A stretch of DNA of 10,712 bases, taken from the NCBI GenBank assembly GCA_964599655.1, contig CAZRGV010000176.1:1-10712 (forward strand). Direction: 5' to 3'. This DNA comes from CAZRGV01 sp964599655 (lineage in GTDB: Bacteria > Planctomycetota > Planctomycetia > Isosphaerales > Isosphaeraceae). Numbering within the stretch: the stretch's first letter is position 1; each line of letters starts with the position of its first letter. Shown here in pieces: positions 5,310-10,712 of the stretch. The notes beneath the pieces are model-generated. The model was not told where the DNA came from, made no database searches, and saw only the letters and a list, made by a program, of their open reading frames with translations. The translations under genes and the position numbers were made by a program.

Positions 5310-6578
5310 TCAACGTCGGATCGGGGTGTTTTCCCGAAGTCCCTCCGAAAGCTGGCGTTGCGCCTGGTTGAGCACAGGCGTCAGCTCCCAGGCCCGCTGG
5401 AAGAGGCGGACGTAAGCCTCCCGTTCCTGCTTGCTCTGGGCCTTGCCCTGCATCGCCTGAAGGGTCTTCAGGGCATCGCTGAACTCCTTGGCCCCCATCA
5501 GGAAGGTGTTGGCCGCGTCGTACATGTCCTGGGCACGGATGTCCTCGGGCTTGGGCTTGTAGAACGGACTGAGGTAGAACGGGTTGCCGTACAGCTTCTG
5601 CACCAATTTCAAGCCATAGTTGGTCGCATCCCGAACATTCCCGAGGATCCGCTCGATATCGGCGCGATTCTGGGTGGCGATCTGGGCACCGTTGTCGGCG
5701 ATGACCCCGACGTCGGCCAGGACGGCGTCGGCCCGGGCTCGAGTCTGATTCAGGCCGGTCAAGAGCGACTCGACCTGGGGTCGGTTCGTTCGAGTCAGAT
5801 CGTCGACCTCGGCCGCCAGGCGCTGAAGACTGGAAAGTGTGGCGGCCAGGGTCGGACGGGTCTCGGCCACGGCCGCATCGAGCTGGGCCATGACGTTGTG
5901 GAGGCGGTCCAGACCGTCAGCGAACTTGGCATCGTCGATCCGCTTGACCAGCCCCTCGACCTCGGCGACGGTGGACTCGACCCTCGGTTGGACGGCCGCC
6001 ATGGTCTCTCGAACACCCGTGGCGGTCTCCTGAAGCGAGGTCAAGATCTGTCGAAGCCGGGGTCCGACCGTATCGACCGTCTGTCGGACTTCGGCGATGG
6101 TATGGCTGAGGTGGCTCCGCTCGACCGGTCCGAGGCCGAGTTGCTCGAGGATCGGGTCGAAGAACGACGACTCGACCCCTTGCACAAGTTGCCCCGGCAC
6201 CAGGGCGACGCTCGAAAGGCCCGAGCTGACGATGTTGACCGTGCTCTGGCCGGTCAAGCCCGCTTCAATCGTGATCTTCACATCTTGACGGAGCCGGTCG
6301 GCAATCTCGGCGGGTATCGCCAGTCGGACTCTGGCGCGCAGGATGCCATCGACGGGGGCCAGGTCGACACTCGTGACTCGGCCCGCGTCGATGCCGGCGA
6401 CCCGGACGGGACAGCCCACGCGAATCCCCTGGCCGTCGCGGAAGACCACGTCGATCGTGCGGCGAGAGGTGAGAAAGCCGGGGCCGCCGCTGGCCAGGCC
6501 GACGAGGCCGATCAATCCGATCAGACCAGCCAGAACCACCAGTCCCACCCGGACCTCCCGCATCGAGGCTCGACTCAT
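5310..6578 (-). CDS. MlaD-family MCE-domain protein (lipid transport substrate-binding subunit)
   Basis: This 422-residue protein probably binds phospholipid or another hydrophobic substrate in the periplasm for an MlaE-type transporter. After MSRASMREVRVG an uncleaved membrane anchor spans about residues 11-30. The MCE domain follows at about 39-117, with GQGIRVGCPVRVAGIDAGRV (49-68) and ITIEAGLTGQSTVNI (102-116) matching the family. Residues about 150-330 are long amphipathic helices that would form the coiled-coil barrel or needle seen in larger MCE proteins. The C-terminal part has YGNPFYLSPFYKPKPEDI (330-347) and a Gln/Arg-rich helical end. I chose the ATG at 6578 because AAGGAGGG lies 7 bases upstream. 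The longer frame to 6689 would overlap the permease and lacks such a site. It lies 41 bases behind the permease, and a terminator follows. Confidence 0.88.
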   Translation of the reverse strand: MSRASMREVRVGLVVLAGLIGLIGLVGLASGGPGFLTSRRTIDVVFRDGQGIRVGCPVRVAGIDAGRVTSVDLAPVDGILRARVRLAIPAEIADRLRQDVKITIEAGLTGQSTVNIVSSGLSSVALVPGQLVQGVESSFFDPILEQLGLGPVERSHLSHTIAEVRQTVDTVGPRLRQILTSLQETATGVRETMAAVQPRVESTVAEVEGLVKRIDDAKFADGLDRLHNVMAQLDAAVAETRPTLAATLSSLQRLAAEVDDLTRTNRPQVESLLTGLNQTRARADAVLADVGVIADNGAQIATQNRADIERILGNVRDATNYGLKLVQKLYGNPFYLSPFYKPKPEDIRAQDMYDAANTFLMGAKEFSDALKTLQAMQGKAQSKQEREAYVRLFQRAWELTPVLNQAQRQLSEGLRENTPIRR

Positions 6579-6619
6579 CGTGAATCCCTCCTTGGACGTC
6601 GGAGTCGGTTCGGGGCCAG

Positions 6620-7525
6620 TTAACGGCCCGAGGGAGCCACGACCGACGGCCCGAACGGGTGTCCAGACAGATAGGCCAAGTTGAACCACGTGAAGTTGAC
6701 GAACAGGATTGCGAGGACGGAGAGGACCATCGCCCGGAACGCTGGCGGGGCCTTGCGATCGACCTCACGACGCGAGCCCGCCCGGAGCGCCTCATGGCAG
6801 GCGAGCAGACAGGCCACACCCGGATAGATCAGCCCTTTGAGGATGAGGCCAACAGCGTCCCGAAACTGGATCATCTGAAGAATCATGCCAAAGTAGATGC
6901 CTGGCGAGACGGCCAGCATGGCACGGGCAATGAGGCATCCGATACCGGTGCCGATGGCCGCCCCCCAGAGGGTCAGGATCGGGCCGGCGAGCATGGCCGA
7001 GGCGACCCGCACCAGGACAACGCGGGCCGGGTCGGGCGTCACCCGCTGGTCCGGTTCTCGGCCGAGCCTCACCAGGCGGTCGGGGACGAGGGTCGGGTCG
7101 TCGTCGAGCCCGGGTCGAATCCCACCACCGAGCTCGGCGGCGATGCGGACCGATAGCAACCCGGCCAGGGTAAAGCCGGTGAGCATCGGAGCCACGTTGC
7201 GAATCAGTCCCAGCCCCACGACGGCCCCGGAAGCCTCGGTGAAGGTGGCGCCGAAGTAAGCCTGCATCGCCAGAAACGAGCCGAGACCAATGTGAATCAA
7301 ACCCACCAGCGGAAGCCCCTGGAGGAACAGGCCGTCGAGTTGCCGGATGAGCGCCGGCCCAAGCCTCGGACCCGAATGGGACGGCCGAACAAGTTCTCGA
7401 ACAGCCGCCAGGGCCAGCAGTCCCAACTCGCCGAGATACGCCAGCGCGTTCAGCAAGGGTCCGGCGGCACGGAGTCCCAGCGACCTCAGCAGAAGCGTCG
7501 GGGCGAGTTCCTGGCGAATGCTCAT
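6620..7525 (-). CDS. MlaE-family ABC transporter permease, divergent
   Basis: This 301-residue inner-membrane protein is likely the permease of an MCE-type lipid transporter. The N-terminal segment (GPLLNALAYLGELGLLALAAVRE, residues 22-44) matches the family's first amphipathic and hydrophobic helices. LPLVGLIHIGLGSFLAMQAY (71-90) and LIRNVAPMLTGFTLAGLLSV (107-126), followed by RIAAELG (127-133), follow the MlaE core. Several hydrophobic stretches follow to 288. In typical MlaE proteins AELG is followed by a cytoplasmic loop with a T-M-x-V-x-E-Q-I-D-A-L pattern. Here it is replaced by a longer Asp/Arg-rich loop at about 134-168 (PGLDDDPTLVPDRLVRLGRE), so ATPase coupling may differ. GGGAGG lies 9 bases before the ATG. 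The neighbours are a lipoprotein gene 43 bases upstream and MlaD 41 bases downstream. No ATPase gene is in the cluster. Confidence 0.85.
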   Translation of the reverse strand: MSIRQELAPTLLLRSLGLRAAGPLLNALAYLGELGLLALAAVRELVRPSHSGPRLGPALIRQLDGLFLQGLPLVGLIHIGLGSFLAMQAYFGATFTEASGAVVGLGLIRNVAPMLTGFTLAGLLSVRIAAELGGGIRPGLDDDPTLVPDRLVRLGREPDQRVTPDPARVVLVRVASAMLAGPILTLWGAAIGTGIGCLIARAMLAVSPGIYFGMILQMIQFRDAVGLILKGLIYPGVACLLACHEALRAGSRREVDRKAPPAFRAMVLSVLAILFVNFTWFNLAYLSGHPFGPSVVAPSGR

Positions 7526-7568
7526 GGTGCGGGGCCTCCCTGGTCCCGGCGTGCCGTTCCATCGACGA

Positions 7569-7934
7569 TCAACTTGATCTCACAAAGCGGCGTGGCCCAC
7601 CGGCCTGCCGCCCGAGCCACCACTGGCGCCAGGAAGCGACAAAAGGCGCCCGCTCAGCCGGTCCAGCCCATGGGGCGTACCCGAAATCCTGACCGGTCCG
7701 GCGTCTCAACTCTTCGTGCGCTGTCATCCGGACAACACCGTCGGGGTCGTTCAGCTTCTCGATCAACGAGGGAACGACCACCTCGTCGGGCAGGTCGCGG
7801 CCCAGACCGAGGGCCCGAGCCCGGACCAAGGGGGCCGGATCATTGAGCCGGAAAAAGTGGCGAGGCGCAATCGTGCAGCCCGAAGTCAGCACCAGCAAGA
7901 CCAGGGTTCCGCACCATCGCCAACGTCCGGCCAT
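7569..7934 (-). CDS. HEAT-repeat lipoprotein
   Basis: This 121-residue envelope protein has a lipoprotein signal: basic MAGRWRW, a hydrophobic core and the lipobox LTSGC with Cys20 as the lipidation site. Mature residues about 32-80 form at least one HEAT-type helical pair (DPAPLVRARALGLGRDLPDE, then VVVPSLIEKLNDPDGVVRMTA), as used for protein-protein contacts. The tail TGQDFGYAPW plus SWRQWW is a pattern I associate with planctomycete HEAT proteins. The short length suggests a single adaptor-like unit. It is the first gene of the lipoprotein-MlaE-MlaD cluster, which suggests a structural role in the envelope transporter; this is inference from position. The start is ATG 7932-7934 with a G-rich, loosely placed GGAGGG site. 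No enzymatic motif is seen. Confidence 0.8.
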   Translation of the reverse strand: MAGRWRWCGTLVLLVLTSGCTIAPRHFFRLNDPAPLVRARALGLGRDLPDEVVVPSLIEKLNDPDGVVRMTAHEELRRRTGQDFGYAPWAGPAERAPFVASWRQWWLGRQAGGPRRFVRSS

Positions 7935-7985
7935 CGCCCCCTTGCCCTCCTTGACCTGGGGATCGATTTTGGATAAACGCGACGA

Positions 7986-8014
7986 ACCATAACCGAAGCC
8001 TTTGAGGGTCGCAA
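7986..8014 (-). promoter_or_regulatory. Weak candidate promoter of the lipoprotein-MlaE-MlaD cluster
   Basis: On the minus strand TTGCGA (8009-8014) and TATGGT (7986-7991), each 4 of 6 to the sigma-70 consensus, are separated by 17 bases in the divergent spacer 7935-8137. It would give a leader of about 45 bases before the lipoprotein ATG. The rest of the spacer shows no clear promoter for the divergent acyltransferase gene. Confidence 0.25.
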
Positions 8015-8137
8015 CGTCAATCGGTCAAGGTGAGCGATTGCGTCAGGCGTTTCGGCTCGTAGAATGGACGCGATCGCCGTGATCACGGCCCCGACCGGCC
8101 TCCCGGCTCGTCGTCGCGGCGCCGAAGGGCCCTCGTC

Positions 8138-9370
8138 ATGTCCACCACCAACCCCGAACCGCTGGCCGAACGGCTGATCTCGCTCGATGCCTACCGAGGC
8201 TTCGTCATGCTCGCGATGGCCTCGGGCGGCCTGGGGTTGGCCCGGCTGACGTCCGACTTCGGCCAGGGCCCGCTTCTCGAAACCCTGGCCTTCCACGCCG
8301 AGCACGTCGACTGGCGCGGCGGGTCGTTCTGGGACATGATCCAGCCCTCGTTTATGTTCATCGTGGGCGTGGCCTTGCCGTTTTCCAACGCCAGGCGCAA
8401 GGAGCAAGGTCAGCCCTGGGGCCAACGGTTTCGGCACGCTCTGGTCCGTTCCCTCATCCTCGTCGCGCTCGCCATCTTCCTGTCGTCGAACTGGTCGGAA
8501 CGGACGAACTTCACGTTTACCAACGTCCTGGCCCAGATCGGCCTGGGTTATACCTTCGTGCTCCTGCTGCTGGAAAGCCCGCCCGGTGTCATCCTCGCCG
8601 TCTCGTTGGCCATCCTGGTAGGCGACTGGGCTCTGTTTGCCTCATACCCACTGCCAGATCCCGAATTCAACTATCTCTCGGTCGGGGTGGACGCCAACTG
8701 GCGTTTCCTCGAAGGTTTCACCCGTCACTGGGAGAAGAATTCGAACGTCGGCTGGGCCTTCGACCGATGGTTCCTCAACCTCTTCCCCAGGGCCGATGGT
8801 AAGCCCTTCCTCTACAACGAGGGAGGCTACTCGACCCTCAACTTCATCCCCTCGATCTCCACGATGCTCTTCGGCGTGCTGGCCGGACAGTGGCTCCGCG
8901 CCCCGAGCTTTTCGCGAAAGGCGAAGGTTGTCGGTCTGGTGCTCGCCGGCGCGCTTTTTCTGGTAACCGCCGCCACGCTCGACGAGTCGATTTGCCCGAT
9001 CGTCAAGCGGCTCTGGACCCCCTCATGGGTCCTCCACAGCACGGCGTGGACCTGCTGGATGCTGGCTGGCTTCTACCTGGTCATCGACGTCTGGGGCCTT
9101 CGGCGATGGGCGTTCCCGCTGGTGGTGGTCGGACTCAACTCGATCGCCATGTACGTCATGGCCCAGTTGATGAAACCCTGGGTCCGAAAAACGATTCAGA
9201 TTCATGTCGGCACGCTTTTCGCGTGGCTCCACGACCGCTTGGGACTGGCGCTCGACCCCAAGGTCTTCGTGGGCCCCTATGCCACGGTCTACGAGTCGGC
9301 CGCCGTGCTCTTCGGTCTCTGGCTCATCTGTTACTGGATGTATCGGCAGCGGGTGTTCCTGCGAATCTGA
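8138..9370 (+). CDS. DUF5009/NagX-like multi-pass membrane acyltransferase
   Basis: This 410-residue integral membrane protein belongs to the group that includes DUF5009/DUF1624 proteins and the heparan-alpha-glucosaminide N-acetyltransferase fold. It may transfer an acyl group to a sugar or other envelope substrate. RLISLDAYRGFVMLAM (12-27) is the family's N-terminal signature. VDWRGGSFWDMIQPSFMFIV (57-76) plus GVALPFS (77-83) is the second conserved block, with H56/W59 nearby. STLNFIPSISTMLFGVLAGQ (232-251) and CPIVKRLWTPSWVLHSTAW (286-304) are also typical: the latter matches the I-N-K-x-L-W-T-x-S motif of NagX-like proteins. About 8-10 membrane segments are visible. The ATG at 8138 has only a weak AAGGG site. 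It is divergent from the lipoprotein gene and convergent, 30 bases away, with the flippase-like gene. The true substrate is unknown. Confidence 0.85.
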   Translation: MSTTNPEPLAERLISLDAYRGFVMLAMASGGLGLARLTSDFGQGPLLETLAFHAEHVDWRGGSFWDMIQPSFMFIVGVALPFSNARRKEQGQPWGQRFRHALVRSLILVALAIFLSSNWSERTNFTFTNVLAQIGLGYTFVLLLLESPPGVILAVSLAILVGDWALFASYPLPDPEFNYLSVGVDANWRFLEGFTRHWEKNSNVGWAFDRWFLNLFPRADGKPFLYNEGGYSTLNFIPSISTMLFGVLAGQWLRAPSFSRKAKVVGLVLAGALFLVTAATLDESICPIVKRLWTPSWVLHSTAWTCWMLAGFYLVIDVWGLRRWAFPLVVVGLNSIAMYVMAQLMKPWVRKTIQIHVGTLFAWLHDRLGLALDPKVFVGPYATVYESAAVLFGLWLICYWMYRQRVFLRI

Positions 9371-9400
9371 CCGGGTGGGTTCGGCCTTCTTTCCGTGGTG

Positions 9401-10450
9401 CTAGCCGGCGGCCGGCTCGGGCTCGGTCCCGATCTCTCCGTGTTCCAACGCGGTCTCAAGTTCCTCGGCCTGCTCTCGAAGCGACCGCACCTGGCGGGCG
9501 TTGGCCAGGTAAACCAACGCGCTGACGAGACCACTGGCGTACATCAGAACGCGAAAGCCCATCATGGCCACCGCGCCGCCTGGAAAACTGACCAGCTCGA
9601 AGAGTTTCTCACTGGCCTTCTCGGTGAGCCCAAGCGCGCCAAACGGCAGAGGAACCGCCGTCGTGAAAAGCGCCAGCGGCACGATCACGTAATGCCGGCC
9701 CACCGACGGAGCCGTCGCCGGATAGAGGGCGTTGTCGACGATCGTGAACGCCAGCACATACAGGCCGTGGATGGCCGTGGCCATCACCAGGGTTCCGGCC
9801 ACCACGGCAAGCCGCTCCCGGTAGGCCGACGCCAGCGCGATCAGCTCCTTCAGGATCGCCTCAAGCCGGCCTCGACCGGCGAAGAACCGGAGCAAGGGGC
9901 CGTAAAGCACGGGCGTGAAGAGGATCGCCAGCCCGATCAGGCCGGCGGTCACCGCCGCCCAGGCCAGCAGGATCAGGTTGCGCACCTCGGCCCGCGTTCC
10001 CGGTAGCTCAAACAGACCGGCGATTCCCGCGAGCACGAACAGGCCGAGCAACCCCACGGCCCGGTCGATCACCATCGAGGCAACCGCCTGCGTCTTCCGC
10101 TCCTGCTCGCGGCAAAGAAAGGCCGCCTTGATCAGGTCGCCACCAACGGCCCCTGGAATCACCAGATTGAACACGTTTCCAATGAACCCCAGTCGCATCG
10201 CATCGCCGACCCGGAACGGTAGACCCAGCGCGCGGACCAGAACGAACCATCGGACGAAGGTCGAGACCAGGGCCAGCATATAGATGGCGAACGCCACGCC
10301 AAACAGCCGGAGGTCCGGCCTCGCGGCGATCACCTGCTGAATCTGCTCGCGATTACCCCAGACCGTCCAGCCCAACAAGCCGAACGCCGCCGCCATCAAA
10401 GTCGCATTGATCAGGAGACCACGGAGGCGAGACGTGCGGGAATGCGACAT
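9401..10450 (-). CDS. Flippase-like / lysylphosphatidylglycerol synthase TM-region protein
   Basis: This 349-residue multi-pass membrane protein has the LPG_synthase_TM (UPF0104, YbhN/AglD-type) fold, a family of lipid flippase-like or polyisoprenoid-linked proteins. Typical motifs are FVRWFVLVRALGLPF (65-79), GFIGNVFNLVIPGAVGGDL (88-106), IDRAVGLLGLF (128-138) and PLPFGALGLTEKASEKLF (267-284), the last matching the conserved P-x-x-x-G-x-x-x-x-E element. Around seven or eight hydrophobic segments are seen, plus an acidic, helical C-terminal tail (REQAEELETALEHGEI). There is no soluble aminoacyltransferase domain, so it is not a complete MprF. It begins 5 bases after the hisB stop and is very probably translated from the same transcript. 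The start is ATG 10448-10450, with GGGGAG rather far upstream. Its lipid substrate is unknown. Confidence 0.85.
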   Translation of the reverse strand: MSHSRTSRLRGLLINATLMAAAFGLLGWTVWGNREQIQQVIAARPDLRLFGVAFAIYMLALVSTFVRWFVLVRALGLPFRVGDAMRLGFIGNVFNLVIPGAVGGDLIKAAFLCREQERKTQAVASMVIDRAVGLLGLFVLAGIAGLFELPGTRAEVRNLILLAWAAVTAGLIGLAILFTPVLYGPLLRFFAGRGRLEAILKELIALASAYRERLAVVAGTLVMATAIHGLYVLAFTIVDNALYPATAPSVGRHYVIVPLALFTTAVPLPFGALGLTEKASEKLFELVSFPGGAVAMMGFRVLMYASGLVSALVYLANARQVRSLREQAEELETALEHGEIGTEPEPAAG

Positions 10451-10455
10451 CGCCG

Positions 10456-10698
10456 TCAGAGACTCCCCTTGGTCGACGGAACACCTTCGGCCCTCGGGTC
10501 GCGCTCGCAGGCGTCGCGAATCGAACGGGCCAGCCCCTTGAAAATCGCCTCGCTGACGTGATGCGTGTTGCGGCCGTAATGCAGCACGACGTGCAGATTC
10601 ATCCGTCCGTTGTAGGTCAAGGCCCGCCAGAATTCCTCGACCAGCTCGCTGTCGAACGTGCCAATCTTCGGGCTGGGCATCGTCACGATCCAGGCGAA
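10456..10698 (-). CDS. hisB: HisB imidazoleglycerol-phosphate dehydratase, C-terminal fragment
   Basis: This is the last 80 or so residues of HisB, which dehydrates imidazole glycerol phosphate in histidine biosynthesis in the cytoplasm. Visible blocks are MPSPKIGTFDSELVEEFW, then RNTHHVSEAIFK with the second H-H-x-x-E manganese-binding motif, and the C-terminal GVPSTKG. The N-terminal two-thirds, including the first H-H-x-x-E motif, would lie beyond the window. Family-like sequence continues upstream of the GTG at 10684-10686 through FAWIVT, but a TAG at 10699-10701 interrupts the frame. I do not regard either GTG or ATG as a real start. The amber is either a contig-end error or a true nonsense mutation. 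The stop is 5 bases before the flippase-like gene, suggesting co-transcription. Confidence 0.88.
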   Translation of the reverse strand, partial: FAWIVTMPSPKIGTFDSELVEEFWRALTYNGRMNLHVVLHYGRNTHHVSEAIFKGLARSIRDACERDPRAEGVPSTKGSL

Positions 10699-10712
10699 CT
10701 AGCGACGCCCCC

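Noticed and set aside
5358..6623. 421-codon plus-strand open frame opposite the MlaD gene
   Set aside because: It is a mirror of the strongly biased codons of a confident MCE-domain gene. Its translation is a repetitive string of Gly, Asp, Arg and Leu with no known family pattern.
6792..7562. Minus-strand open frame overlapping the MlaE permease in another frame
   Set aside because: It is a shadow rich in Arg, Pro and Gly. The permease frame carries the family motifs and a good ribosome-binding site.
7886..8437. Minus-strand open frame across the lipoprotein/acyltransferase divergent spacer
   Set aside because: It runs antisense through the N-terminal part of the confident acyltransferase gene and into the lipoprotein start. 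No domain is seen.
1..10712. CRISPR arrays, tRNA or rRNA genes, insertion sequences, defence or phage genes
   Set aside because: No regularly spaced repeats, tRNA-like cloverleaf with a T-loop core, rRNA segment, transposase or nuclease motif was seen on either strand by reading.

Overview
The window is GC-rich, gene-dense bacterial DNA that reads most like a planctomycete, possibly of the Isosphaeraceae or a relative. This is an inference from several small proteins of a kind I associate with that phylum: a short secreted STN-like protein, a HEAT-repeat lipoprotein ending in a Trp-rich segment, a FlgM-like protein beginning MEIYG, a DUF5009-type membrane acyltransferase and a divergent MlaE/MlaD pair. 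No rRNA, tRNA, CRISPR array, transposase or prophage gene was seen. Both ends of the window look like contig ends of a short-read assembly. An 18-base perfect match to the start of the standard Illumina adapter lies at 43-60, and an in-frame amber codon interrupts hisB a few bases from the right end.

Layout, left to right. The first 60 bases look non-native. A minus-strand pair follows: a PfkB-type sugar kinase (582-1733) and then a secreted STN-like protein (54-536) whose stop codon lies inside the adapter match. A 406-base divergent spacer leads to a plus-strand four-helix membrane protein (2140-2625). This gene converges on a Fur-family regulator (2739-3233, minus), which has a recognisable Fur-type 7-1-7 operator and promoter just upstream. 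Past a strong hairpin comes a secreted proline-rich protein of unknown function (3449-4432, minus). Two tandem hairpins then sit behind a FlgM-like anti-sigma factor (4767-5051, minus).

The most coherent unit is a minus-strand cluster of three genes: HEAT-repeat lipoprotein (7569-7934), MlaE-family permease (6620-7525) and MlaD/MCE-domain protein (5310-6578). The gaps are 43 and 41 bases and a terminator-like hairpin follows. It looks like an envelope lipid-transport module, but no MlaF-type ATPase is present and the permease lacks the usual cytoplasmic EQIDAL-type motif. Divergently transcribed is a DUF5009/NagX-like multi-pass acyltransferase (8138-9370). It converges on a flippase-like LPG_synthase_TM protein (9401-10450, minus), which follows the hisB 3' end (10456 onward, minus) by 5 bases and is probably co-transcribed with it.

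Most of the window is ordinary chromosomal housekeeping and envelope content. I do not see a clear undescribed system. The points most worth a second look are the adapter chimera and the gene end it creates, the hisB amber codon, the Fur operator, the altered PfkB active-site motif, the ATPase-less MlaE/MlaD/lipoprotein cluster, and the hairpins behind flgM.
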